Assembly (NCBI GenBank): GCA_004843345.1
Contig: CP039460.1
Coordinates: forward strand, 1,104,921-1,168,920
Length of the DNA stretch: 64,000 nt
From: Acetobacteraceae bacterium
GTDB taxonomy: Bacteria > Pseudomonadota > Alphaproteobacteria > Acetobacterales > Acetobacteraceae
Direction: 5' to 3'
Each line of letters starts with the position of its first letter. Positions within the stretch are counted from its first letter, which is position 1. The translations under genes were made by a program, and so were the position numbers. This document shows, piece after piece, positions 36,568 through 45,491 of the stretch. The notes below the pieces were generated by a model that saw only the letters and a program-made list of their open reading frames with translations, was not told the DNA's origin and did not search any database.

Positions 36568-38370
36568 TTATTTGAGAGCGAGATTTAGCTTTTCCATAAG
36601 AGCTTTTTTCATATTCTCTTTCCGCTCCTGAAACCATTCAGGAAAATCTTTAAAAGAGTCAGGCACATTTTCAAGAAAAGCCATTTCTTTTTCATATGTT
36701 GATATTTTTGAGGTTTTTAGCCATTCGTTTGGCATAGTTTTGTTTTTAGAGGCGTTTTGATTTTTGGAAAGGAGTAGTAGATTGGGAATTTGATCAATTT
36801 CATCGGAAATGAGCTGAATATCTTTTTCAGAGAAGTTCTCTTTTTGTAGAAGGGTTTCTGTTGCGCGTGCTTTTGGAAAGACGTGATCCATCTCAAGTTG
36901 GTAGTCAGAATGTGATTTTTCATCAAAAATAAGAGACAAAATAAAAAAGCTTACGGCATCTTTTTTTCTTTTGCTAAGTAGATCCTCAACGTCTTCTTCT
37001 GTAAAACGTAGGGAAGAGCGAGAGCTTTCGGCCATCGCTTTTTCAATAATTTTTATTGGGAAGGGTTCGTATGATCCCTTTTTGGTTCTTTCATCATTCC
37101 ATTTTTTTAAAGCTTTACGGATTTTATCCGCTAAAGTATTTGCACCACTTCCCCAAACACCTTTTGCAAGACAGCGAAATAGAAAATCCTGAATTATTTT
37201 TCTGTCTTCTGTGTATGAAGCCCTTTTGGACAAATCTTTAATATTGCACGTATATATCCAATAGATAATCGGGAGAAGGGCATTTGTTGAAAGTAAACGC
37301 TTTTCAATAATACCAATTTTTTGGATGAAGTCAGCAGTTTCCGAAAGTGTACTTTCTAAGGCTTCCCAGTTATCCTCCATTTCTTTCATAATGGCAGAAT
37401 TCATTAAGCGTTTACGAGATTGAGAAGCTTTAGCTGAGCTGATCAAGATGCCAACGCTTAGAATAAAATCTTTATCAAATCTTTTAGTATTACAGATGCC
37501 ATTTAATTTTGAAACAAGGTCTTCGATTGCTTCACGAGCGTCCTTTTTCCAGTGAGAAACAGCCATAGAAAAAACCATATCTGCTTTAGAAAGTTTTGTA
37601 CCTCCTTGATTAGTGCGTGTAAAAATTTCTAAAACCTCGTTGTCTGGCGTTTGATTATCAATAAGATAATGCCAAATAACACTTTCAGTATGTATTTTAC
37701 TCCAGAGTTTTGGGAGAATATCCATAGCAATATCTAAATCTTTACCAGAGATTTTTTCTCGTCTTAGAAAAGAAAAAAAATCTCCAATACTTTTAATCTC
37801 TAAAATTTTTCTGACTTTAAACCAAAGTTTTGGATTGCTTTTATTTTCTTTAATAAAAGTTGCATTATTATTTAAAAATGAAAAATTAAAAAGCGTTTTG
37901 CTCTCGAGAATTTCTTCCTCCTCGTCTTCAGTATTTTTTTGTGATGAGAGAATATTCAAGTACAAATGTTTCATTATATATGATCGACAGTCATTTTTAC
38001 GTTTTCCTTTCTTTCGTAACCGCACCCCTCCCTTGAGGCCTATATTTAAAGCGCTTAAACGTTGCTGGCCGTCGATAACACCTTTTGCATTGTCTGGAAT
38101 GCTATTTTCGGAGAGGTGTTCATTTCGGAAATCTTTTTGTTCGTCTGTGACTTCTAGAAATTCATAAAAGAAAAGATCTTTTTTGGTTTCTTCTGGCATT
38201 TCCCAATAAAGAAGCGTGCTGAAAGGGAAGCCTTGCATTAAAGAATCAAATAGACGTTCTATTTGTTCTTCTTTCCAGACAAAGCCCCTTTGAATTGCAG
38301 GCAAGACAAGCTTACGAGATGCAATTTGATCGAGCGTTTCTTTAATAGTTGCCGAACGATAATCTGCCAT
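36568..38370 (-). CDS. DUF262/DUF1524 protein, GmrSD-like candidate defence nuclease
   Basis: 600 residues. The N-terminal DUF262 (GmrS-like, ParB-related) domain shows LPAIQRGFVWKEEQIERLFD, the DGQQR motif in VIDGQQRLSAL (about 98) and FTRTNQGGTKLSKADM. The C-terminal part looks like the HNH-type DUF1524 domain, with MDHVFPKA (about 500) and, 30-40 residues later, NLLLLSKNQNASKNKTMP. Both domains in one chain match single-chain GmrSD-type type IV restriction enzymes that cut modified (glucosylated) phage DNA; specificity here is unknown. It stands alone between housekeeping genes and is visibly more AT-rich than they are, suggesting acquisition. The frame is intact. Confidence 0.82.
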   Translation of the reverse strand: MADYRSATIKETLDQIASRKLVLPAIQRGFVWKEEQIERLFDSLMQGFPFSTLLYWEMPEETKKDLFFYEFLEVTDEQKDFRNEHLSENSIPDNAKGVIDGQQRLSALNIGLKGGVRLRKKGKRKNDCRSYIMKHLYLNILSSQKNTEDEEEEILESKTLFNFSFLNNNATFIKENKSNPKLWFKVRKILEIKSIGDFFSFLRREKISGKDLDIAMDILPKLWSKIHTESVIWHYLIDNQTPDNEVLEIFTRTNQGGTKLSKADMVFSMAVSHWKKDAREAIEDLVSKLNGICNTKRFDKDFILSVGILISSAKASQSRKRLMNSAIMKEMEDNWEALESTLSETADFIQKIGIIEKRLLSTNALLPIIYWIYTCNIKDLSKRASYTEDRKIIQDFLFRCLAKGVWGSGANTLADKIRKALKKWNDERTKKGSYEPFPIKIIEKAMAESSRSSLRFTEEDVEDLLSKRKKDAVSFFILSLIFDEKSHSDYQLEMDHVFPKARATETLLQKENFSEKDIQLISDEIDQIPNLLLLSKNQNASKNKTMPNEWLKTSKISTYEKEMAFLENVPDSFKDFPEWFQERKENMKKALMEKLNLALK

Positions 38371-38465
38371 GGAAATTACCTAATCTAAAAAATTCTATAC
38401 CATCTTTTAGATCAGAAATATTTTAGCAAAGCAAGTTAGAGGCTTATTGTTTTAATTCCTGCTTG

Positions 38466-39086
38466 TCAGCATTCTACACACTCCCTCAAAAACTTTTCAA
38501 GGGCGAGGCCTCGGTGCGAGAGTTTGTTCTTTTCACGGCTTGGCATTTCTGCAAAAGTTTTATGGTGTCCATTTGGAACAAAAACAGGGTCATAGCCGTG
38601 TCCATGCTCCCCTTTGGGCGGAAAAGAAATAGTACCCTCACATTTGCCAATGACCGTTTTGGTGCGTCCATCTGGCAAAGCAAGGCAAAGTGCTGCGATA
38701 AAATATGCGCCCTTTTTTTCTTTTTTCGAGGATTTTCTAACTTCTTCTTCAAGGGCAACTAAGGCCTTAGGCATTGTGCCAAATTGTTCTGCCCAACGGC
38801 CACTATAAAGGCCAGGTCTTCCTTCCAGCGCATTGACGCAAAAGCCTGAATCATCGGCTAAGGAAGGCAGGTCTGTCGCTTTTGCGGCGGCAATCGCTTT
38901 TATTTTGGCGTTTCCTTCAAAACTGTCTGCGGTCTCTTCTGGGCTTTCAGAGGTAAAGTCTGCTAGAGAAATGGCGATCAGGCCAACTTTTGAAAGTTCT
39001 GCCTGAAATTCAGAAAGTTTTCCTTTATTATGGGTGGCAATTACAAGTTTATCACCAGATTTTAAAAAGACATTACTTTCGGTCAT
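38466..39086 (-). CDS. rdgB: XTP/dITP diphosphatase
   Basis: Removes non-canonical purine nucleoside triphosphates (dITP, XTP). 206 residues. Ham1 family motifs: LVIATHNKGKLSEF near the N-terminus, LADDSGFCVNALEGRPGLYSGR and the C-terminal KNKLSHRGLAL. Follows rph on the same strand by 62 bases, an order common in alphaproteobacteria. Confidence 0.96.
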   Translation of the reverse strand: MTESNVFLKSGDKLVIATHNKGKLSEFQAELSKVGLIAISLADFTSESPEETADSFEGNAKIKAIAAAKATDLPSLADDSGFCVNALEGRPGLYSGRWAEQFGTMPKALVALEEEVRKSSKKEKKGAYFIAALCLALPDGRTKTVIGKCEGTISFPPKGEHGHGYDPVFVPNGHHKTFAEMPSREKNKLSHRGLALEKFLRECVEC

Positions 39087-39148
39087 TGCTTCTCTAGCCT
39101 TACTCTATATGATCTTTAGATTCAGAATGATTTTCCGTTATTTGCAGA

Positions 39149-39889
39149 TTATTTCCGGCGGGATTGTGCCAAAGCTTCGTCCTGCAATTGAAAGAGGTCT
39201 TTGACACCTTCACGGGCAATGCCGACCAATTTGATAAAATCATCGTATGGAAGCGGATCTTTTTCTGCTGTGGTTTGAATCTCGACAATGCCGCCATCTT
39301 TGGACAGGACAAAATTGCCGTCTGTTTCGGCACAGCTATCCTCGGCATAATCCAAATCTGCCACAAGACCTGTTTTTGTCACGCCACAGGAAAGTGCGGC
39401 GACTTGGCCTGTTAAGGCATCGAAAAGTCCTTGTTTTTCAAGCGCAATTGCCAAAGCAGCCCACGCACCTGTAATAGAGGCACAGCGTGTGCCACCATCG
39501 GCATTGAGAACGTCGCAGTCAATCGTAACAGTTTTTTCGCCGAGTTTTTCTAAATTGATGCAGGCACGCAGGGAACGTCCAATCAGGCGCTGGATTTCTT
39601 GCGTACGGCCACTTTGTTTCCCTCTGGCTGCTTCACGCTGGCAACGTGTGTGGGTGGAGCGTGGCAAAAGGCCATATTCCGCCGTGATCCAGCCAGTTCC
39701 TTTATTGCGCAGGAAAGGAGGGACTTTATTTTCAATTGAGGCAGCGCAGAGAACTTCTGTTTCTCCAACACGGATTAAAACCGACCCTTCTGCGTGGCGA
39801 GCCCGTCCAATTTCGATGGAAAGTTGGCGCAGTTCGTTCGGCTGGCGTCCAGAAGGGCGCTTGGAAGCAGTTGTTGAAGTTTCAGTCAT
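39149..39889 (-). CDS. rph: Ribonuclease PH
   Basis: Phosphorolytic 3'-5' exoribonuclease trimming tRNA 3' ends. 246 residues. Conserved segments: [52 protein letters not shown] and [21 protein letters not shown] lies before the ATG. Full length for the family. Confidence 0.96.
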   Translation of the reverse strand: MTETSTTASKRPSGRQPNELRQLSIEIGRARHAEGSVLIRVGETEVLCAASIENKVPPFLRNKGTGWITAEYGLLPRSTHTRCQREAARGKQSGRTQEIQRLIGRSLRACINLEKLGEKTVTIDCDVLNADGGTRCASITGAWAALAIALEKQGLFDALTGQVAALSCGVTKTGLVADLDYAEDSCAETDGNFVLSKDGGIVEIQTTAEKDPLPYDDFIKLVGIAREGVKDLFQLQDEALAQSRRK

Positions 39890-39925
39890 TTAAAAACCTT
39901 GGTTTATTTTAAAGTCAAATAAAGC

Positions 39926-39958
39926 GAAAGATATTCTCCATTTCAGGGAATATCTTTC
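39926..39958 (-). terminator. Probable terminator after the small lipoprotein gene
   Basis: GAAAGATATTC, loop of 11 bases, GAATATCTTTC: an 11-bp perfect stem. On the minus strand it is followed by GCTTTATTT, a weak T tract. It sits between the lipoprotein gene and rph. Confidence 0.55.
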
Positions 39959-40027
39959 TTGAGTATAACAGATTCAAAAGAAAGGCTTAAGAATTCTTCC
40001 TTCAGTCTCCTCTGTTTTCTGATGGGA

Positions 40028-40348
40028 TTATGCCGAAGGGTTTTTATTGAGATCGGCTTTTTCAGCAGGGGCGGCATTCTGTTCGGTTGCGCTATTTTCA
40101 AGCACTTCTTCCCAATAGGCAGGATGATCTGGTGTAATCCGAGGTTCGTTTGGCAGGACGCATTTTTCCACTTTGTTTGGAAGTGGCTGGATAAGAGCGC
40201 CAGGAGAGAAGGTTTCAGAATGGAAGACGCAGACATGCGGATTAAACTCGGCATGTGGCGGTGGGGGAGCGGTTTTGATAGAGCATCCTGCCAAGAAAAG
40301 AGCGCTCCCAAAGAGAGTGTATTGCGATGTTTTTGAGGGAAAAGTCAT
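40028..40348 (-). CDS. Small lipoprotein of unknown function
   Basis: 106 residues with a signal peptide ending in lipobox FLAGC (about residue 22), then a Pro-rich mature start (SIKTAPPPPHAEF). Two further cysteines (HVCVFHS, EKCVLP) could pair. No family recognised. Chosen over two overlapping frames because it has GGAG six bases before the ATG and a coherent signal peptide. Confidence 0.65.
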   Translation of the reverse strand: MTFPSKTSQYTLFGSALFLAGCSIKTAPPPPHAEFNPHVCVFHSETFSPGALIQPLPNKVEKCVLPNEPRITPDHPAYWEEVLENSATEQNAAPAEKADLNKNPSA

Positions 40349-40720
40349 TTTTGCTCCAGCGTTAAAGAAATAAAATTCAAAGAAAAAGACAGGCTCACTA
40401 TAAAACGAGAATACGGCTATTAAAAATTTTTTAACAAATAAATTTTTCTATTATGTAATAAAGGGCACGTTCATAAAGCGCCTTTTACCGTGGAATAAGG
40501 AGAGATAAAGGCTGTTTTTAAAGAATTTCTGATCTGTCGGGATTATTGGTCGGGCATTCTATTTTGTTTTTGCCTTAACTGTTCAGGCATAAATTAGGCA
40601 TAAAAATTTTAGTTCTCTATTGTAGAGACAACTTAAAAAATAATTTATGTTAGAGCGCAATTTGTATATGTGAGATAGCACGCTCGCCTTTTTTACGCCT
40701 TATTTCGGAGAGATTAAGCC
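40349..40720. other. Intergenic region between divergent lipoprotein and PBP1A genes
   Basis: 372 AT-rich bases. It contains a direct repeat AGGCATAAA (about 40585-40603), a short inverted repeat TTGTAGAGACAA near 40620, and an SD-like AAGGAGAGA near 40497 that leads to no convincing ORF. Both neighbours must have promoters here, but no clear hexamer pair can be assigned. Confidence 0.4.
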
Positions 40721-43285
40721 TTGCCTTCTTTTTCAGAAGATAGATTACAGCCTTCTGGGGATCATTCTCCAGCACAAAGGCAGCGTTTCCGTTATTGGCG
40801 TCGTGTTATTGGTATTATTGCAGGGGTTGCTTTAGCCCTTATTGCCTTGGTGATTGCGTCTATTTGCCTTTTTTGGGCGCGGTGTACGTCGAATTTGCCG
40901 AGTGTTGACACCTTAAAATCCTATCATCCGCCTCTGGTCAGCCGTGTTTATTCCAATGAATCAAGCCTGATGGCGGAGCTTGCAGCGGAAAGACGTGTTT
41001 ATGTGCCTTCTGAGGCCATTCCAGACCTTGTGAAAAATGCGTTTATCGCCGCAGAGGATCAGAAATTTTATAGCCATGCCGGCGTGGATTATATTGCGGT
41101 TGCCAGAGCCTCGGTGACCAATCTGCTGTTTCGTCATCATAAGCGCCCTTTGGGCGCTTCGACTATTACCCAGCAGGTCGCCAAGGGGATGCTCCTTAAT
41201 CACGATAGTGAAGTCAGTATTGTCCGTAAGGTGAAGGAGGCTATGCTTGCGACAAGAATGGAGCATGTGCTTTCAAAAGATCGTATTATAGAGATTTATT
41301 TGAATGGGATTTATCTTGGGAATGGCGCTTATGGGGTGGTTTCCGCTGCAAAGGGCTATTTTAATAAATCGTTGGAAGATTTAACACCAGCGCAGGCGGC
41401 TTTGTTAGGCTCTCTACCAAAATCTCCCAGCAATTATAATCCTTTTCTTCATCCCGATAGGGCTGTTGAGCGTCGTAATTGGGTTTTAGGACGCATGGTT
41501 GAAACAGGCGCTTTGACACAAGAGCAAGCGGATGCTGCAAAGAACGAGCTGATTGCACCTGTAAAAACGTCTCGTGCAGGGCCAATGCCAGATGCAGAGT
41601 GGTTTTCTGAGGAGGTTCGCCGTCTTTTAATTGCGCAATATGGTGAGAAAAAGGCTTTGGAAGGGGGGTTGGACGTTCACACAAGTCTTCATCCTTTGAT
41701 TCAGAAGGCAACGACAACGGCTCTTCGTAATGGGTTAGAGGATTACGCAAGGCGTAAAGAGGCTTTCCCAGCCCCTTATGGGCATCTTTCTCTCTCAGAA
41801 GAGGTATTGCAGGCAAAAACGCCAGAGGATAAGGCTGAAATTGTCAAAGCGATGCGGGAAGTGCGCCCGCCAATGGGGACGCTCACGACTTGGCGTGCGG
41901 CGGTAAAACTGTCAGAGGGCGCAGCTGTTGCTTGGGCAGAAGAAACTAATGAAGGGTTTGAGTTTAAGCAGGCCGATTTAAATAAAAATGAAATGAAGGG
42001 CGCAGGTGCGACGCTTAAGCCGGGCGATTTAACGCTTATTATTCCAACTGAGACAGGGCCTGTGCCATTGGCGCAAGTGCCGCAAGTTCAAGGGGCTGCG
42101 GTTGTTTTGGATGCGAGAACAGGCCGTGTGTTGGCTTTAAGCGGTGGTTGGACATTCCAGCAAAGTCAATTTAACCGCGCCTTGCAGGCAAAACGTCAGC
42201 CAGGGTCTTCTTTTAAGCCTTTTGTCTATTTGGCTGCGATGGAGCATGATATTTCCCCAAGTCAACGTTTTGAAGATACGCCTTTTGAGCAGGGGAATTG
42301 GCATCCGCAGAATTATGAAAAAGACAACTGGGGCGCATTGACGTTGCATGATGCGCTTAGGGAGAGCCGTAACCTTGTGACAATTCGTTTGGCAAATCAT
42401 GTTGGACTGGATTCTATTATTGATATTGCCAATATTTCTGGATTGACGCCGAATCTTCCCCCTTATTTGTCTTCAGCGCTTGGGGCTGTGGAAACAACCG
42501 TTCTTCAGGAAGCTGCCGCCTATGCGGCTTTGGCAAATGGCGGTCATGTTGTTCGGCCGAGCTTTATTGATTATGTGCAGTCGCCAGACGGTGAATTGCT
42601 GGATCGTTTTACAGATCCTTCTTTGGCGATTGTTCCTAATGATAATCCAGAGGAAATGCCTACTTTAAAAGATAGTCGTGTTGTTTTGGCTTCTCCGCAA
42701 TCTACGTATCAAATTCAGATGATGCTAGAGGATGTGATTGCGAAAGGGACAGGTTTCCGTGGAAAGCCTGGCTTGTCTGCTTATCATATTGCAGGGAAAA
42801 CAGGGACTTCTCAGGATTGGCATGATGGGTGGTTCTCTGGTTTTTCCCCGGATCTCGTGACCATTGTTTGGATGGGGTATGATACCCCACGTTCTCTGGG
42901 TCAGAACGAAACGGGGGGACGTGTTTCGGGACCAATTTGGAATGAAATTATGAGGAAAGCCCTTCCATTGCGTGGAGATTTAGATTTCCCTCAACCGCCC
43001 AATATGCAGCTTGCAAAATATGATACGGGTTTGATACAGGCAGTTGATGCGTTTAAAAGTGACCAAGAACCTGGGGTTAGTGTGGAGATGCATGGCGGAG
43101 GTTCAGATATGACTTTGGGCGCAGAAGATACAGGCGCTTCTATTATTGAGCATCTGCCAGCCTCTGAAGCAAAAGCGGAAACAGCGGAAACAACAGGTCC
43201 TGTTGAGCCAGCTGGCACAGCGCCACCACCGCCAGCGCCAAAACAGGAAACTTCAGGAGATATTGGTTTTGGAGGATTGTACTAG
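40721..43285 (+). CDS. mrcA: Penicillin-binding protein 1A
   Basis: Bifunctional peptidoglycan glycosyltransferase and transpeptidase anchored in the inner membrane. 854 residues. Membrane helix at about 29-52 (IIAGVALALIALVIASICLFW), glycosyltransferase motif EDQKFYSHAGVDY and TITQQVAKGMLL, transpeptidase SxxK in GSSFKPF, SRN in ESRNLV and KTG in AGKTGTSQDW. The C-terminus is Glu/Ala/Pro-rich. The start is TTG 40721 with CGGAGAG nine bases ahead; the next ATG would delete the membrane helix. prfB follows, the usual alphaproteobacterial order. Confidence 0.95.
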   Translation: MPSFSEDRLQPSGDHSPAQRQRFRYWRRVIGIIAGVALALIALVIASICLFWARCTSNLPSVDTLKSYHPPLVSRVYSNESSLMAELAAERRVYVPSEAIPDLVKNAFIAAEDQKFYSHAGVDYIAVARASVTNLLFRHHKRPLGASTITQQVAKGMLLNHDSEVSIVRKVKEAMLATRMEHVLSKDRIIEIYLNGIYLGNGAYGVVSAAKGYFNKSLEDLTPAQAALLGSLPKSPSNYNPFLHPDRAVERRNWVLGRMVETGALTQEQADAAKNELIAPVKTSRAGPMPDAEWFSEEVRRLLIAQYGEKKALEGGLDVHTSLHPLIQKATTTALRNGLEDYARRKEAFPAPYGHLSLSEEVLQAKTPEDKAEIVKAMREVRPPMGTLTTWRAAVKLSEGAAVAWAEETNEGFEFKQADLNKNEMKGAGATLKPGDLTLIIPTETGPVPLAQVPQVQGAAVVLDARTGRVLALSGGWTFQQSQFNRALQAKRQPGSSFKPFVYLAAMEHDISPSQRFEDTPFEQGNWHPQNYEKDNWGALTLHDALRESRNLVTIRLANHVGLDSIIDIANISGLTPNLPPYLSSALGAVETTVLQEAAAYAALANGGHVVRPSFIDYVQSPDGELLDRFTDPSLAIVPNDNPEEMPTLKDSRVVLASPQSTYQIQMMLEDVIAKGTGFRGKPGLSAYHIAGKTGTSQDWHDGWFSGFSPDLVTIVWMGYDTPRSLGQNETGGRVSGPIWNEIMRKALPLRGDLDFPQPPNMQLAKYDTGLIQAVDAFKSDQEPGVSVEMHGGGSDMTLGAEDTGASIIEHLPASEAKAETAETTGPVEPAGTAPPPPAPKQETSGDIGFGGLY

Positions 43286-43377
43286 ACAAACGCTACAATT
43301 GAAGAAAGTTATATGTTACGGCAGAATTTTTTAGGTTCTGCCTCAAGAGATGAATTATTAGGATAGAAAGTTTTTAA

Positions 43378-44488
43378 ATGTCCGCAGAGAGTGAATTTTA
43401 TGCACGCCAGATTCAGCAGTCATTGGTACTGCTGAGGAGGCATCTTTAACTGGGATGAATCACAAGACCGTTTGGCAGAGTTAAACCATCGGGCAGAAGA
43501 CCCTGATTTGTGGCAGAACCCTTCAGAAGCTGAAAAGCTGATGAAGGAGCGTACGCTTTTGGATACTCGGGTCAAATCTGTGTTGGAGATGGCGCAGGGA
43601 TTAAAGGATAATCTAGATTTCATTGAAATGGCAGAAGCAGAGGACGATCAGGAGGTTATTCAAGAATCTCTGAAAGCGCTTTCTTCCATTCGGGATCGTG
43701 CTGCGAAAGCGGAAATTGAAAGTCTGCTTTCAGGAGAAGCGGATTCGAATGATTGTTATCTTGAAATCAATGCGGGCGCTGGCGGAACAGAGGCGCAGGA
43801 TTGGTCTCAGATGATGATGCGCATGTATCTGCGTTGGGGCGAGGCAAATGGTTATAAATTGACCGTCTTGGAAAGCTCAGACGGCGAACAGGCTGGTATT
43901 AAATCTGTAACCTTGCGTTTTGAAGGTTTGAATGCTTATGGCTGGCTGAAAACAGAATCTGGCGTACACCGTTTGGTGCGTATTTCTCCCTTTGATTCTG
44001 CGGCACGCCGTCATACTTCTTTTGCCTCGGTTTGGGTTTATCCTGTCGTTGATGATTCTATTGAAATTGAAATTCTGGATTCTGACCTGCGTGTGGATAC
44101 CTTTAGGGCGTCTGGTGCTGGTGGACAGCATATTAATAAAACGGATTCAGCGATTCGTATTACCCATGAACCGACAGGTATTGTGGTTGCTTGTCAGACA
44201 GACCGATCTCAGCACCGTAACCGTGCCACGGCGATGCAGATGCTTAGAGCACGTCTTTATGAGGCGGAATTGCAACGGCGTGAGGCAGAGGCAGCAGAAA
44301 CCGAGGCTGGAAAGACGGAAATCGGCTGGGGGCATCAGATTCGCTCTTATGTGCTTGCCCCTTACCAAATGGTAAAGGATTTAAGGACAGGCGTTGAAAA
44401 GACAAATCCAGATGCTGTTCTTGATGGTGATTTAAGTGACTTTATGGCCGCAGCACTTGCTGCAAAAATGGGCGGAGACGAAAAATAA
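43378..44488 (+). CDS. prfB: Peptide chain release factor 2 (programmed +1 frameshift)
   Basis: Terminates translation at UGA and UAA. The gene is in two frames: ATG 43378 runs 23 codons (MSAESEFYARQIQQSLVLLR and on) to an in-frame TAA at 43447; after the +1 slip at CTT-T the frame continues from 43448 as NWDESQDRLAELNHRAEDPDLW to the stop at 44486-44488. The product is about 369 residues, normal for RF2. The specificity motif SPF (VRISPFDSAARR) and the catalytic GGQ (GAGGQHINKTDSAIR) are present. An ORF caller would start it at 43472 and miss about 30 residues. Confidence 0.95.
43435..43450 (+). promoter_or_regulatory. RF2 autoregulatory frameshift site
   Basis: AGGAGG (internal Shine-Dalgarno), CAT, CTT, TAA, C. 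Spacing between the Shine-Dalgarno and the slippery CTT-T matches the known prfB site. The in-frame stop is TAA at 43447-43449, not the usual TGA. Confidence 0.92.
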
Positions 44489-44556
44489 TTTAATTTTCGG
44501 TCTATTTGGGCTTTTTGCTCAGAATTTTTTATTCTAGCATTGGAGTCGTGCCCTAA

Positions 44557-45414
44557 ATGTCGGAGAGTAGGAATTGGCCTCTGGTGACTGAAGAATCGAA
44601 CTTAGCTAAAAATTTAAAATTGATAAAAGCGCAACTGGTTGTGTGGTGGGAATGTAATTTTCCTGGCCATGCGACGAGTGCTTTTGCGTTGCCGATGGAT
44701 CATATTGATCGTAATCGTCGCCGGGATCTCATTGCTTCTGTTGTGATTTCGATTATCGTCGTGGTTGTAATTATCGGCATTGTGAATTTTCCTTCGAGGG
44801 GGAAGGGAGAGCCGCCTCGTGCGCCGATTAAAACAAGCATTATTCCAACGCCCACACCGCCAGCAACGAAAAAACCACCGCCACCAAAGACGCCAAATGT
44901 TGTTGTGCCGCCTTTGCCCTATATTCCTCCTCCAAGGGTGGTTGTGCCAACTTTGAAAAATGCTCTCAAAGAGAAGGTGACACATATCAAGCCTGTAAAG
45001 CAGGAAGAACAGCCTAAGAAAATTAAAAAGAAGACTGTGAAGAAAAAGGCTACAAAATCGCCTTCAACACAGACACAAAATAGTAATAGTGATGATTTAG
45101 ACGATTCCGATGCGGATACGAATGAAGAAAAAAATCACAGCGCTGGGGCAACGCCTATTAATGGTGCACGTCCTGAATATCCTCCTAATGCAGAAGATGA
45201 TAACCGTGAGGGGAAGGTTGTAGCTTCGTGCGATATTTTACCTTCAGGCCATACAGCTAACTGTAAGATCGTTTCGCATACAGGGGGTTCTGACTTTGTT
45301 GCGAGCGCCGTCGATTTCTTGGCGCGTGCCCGGTACGAACCAAGTGTTGAAAATGGTGTTCCTGTAACAGAACACGATCATACATTAACAATTGACTTTA
45401 CATTAGGAGATTAA
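44557..45414 (+). CDS. tonB: TonB energy transducer
   Basis: 285 residues. Cytoplasmic N-terminus of about 58 residues, a single membrane helix (LIASVVISIIVVVVIIGIVNF, about 59-79), a Pro- and Lys-rich periplasmic spacer (PTPTPPATKKPPPPKTP, IKKKTVKKKATK), then the C-terminal TonB domain (ARPEYPPNAEDDNREGKVV and ARARYEPSVENG). Carries energy from ExbB/ExbD to outer-membrane receptors such as the one at 28721. The cytoplasmic extension is longer than in enterobacterial TonB. First of a tonB-exbB-exbD-exbD cluster. Confidence 0.9.
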   Translation: MSESRNWPLVTEESNLAKNLKLIKAQLVVWWECNFPGHATSAFALPMDHIDRNRRRDLIASVVISIIVVVVIIGIVNFPSRGKGEPPRAPIKTSIIPTPTPPATKKPPPPKTPNVVVPPLPYIPPPRVVVPTLKNALKEKVTHIKPVKQEEQPKKIKKKTVKKKATKSPSTQTQNSNSDDLDDSDADTNEEKNHSAGATPINGARPEYPPNAEDDNREGKVVASCDILPSGHTANCKIVSHTGGSDFVASAVDFLARARYEPSVENGVPVTEHDHTLTIDFTLGD

Positions 45415-45491
45415 AAGTGAATTTCGTTTTTGATTTCCGAAATAATAACAAAACAAAATTTATGTTTAATAATTAAAGTACAGGAAAAGAA

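Noticed and set aside
39943-40336. Two overlapping ORFs at the small lipoprotein locus
   Set aside because: Neither has a ribosome site or a recognisable domain; the lipoprotein frame has both a lipobox and GGAG.
43472-44488. prfB starting at 43472
   Set aside because: This start ignores the frameshift; the 5' segment in the other frame is clearly RF2.
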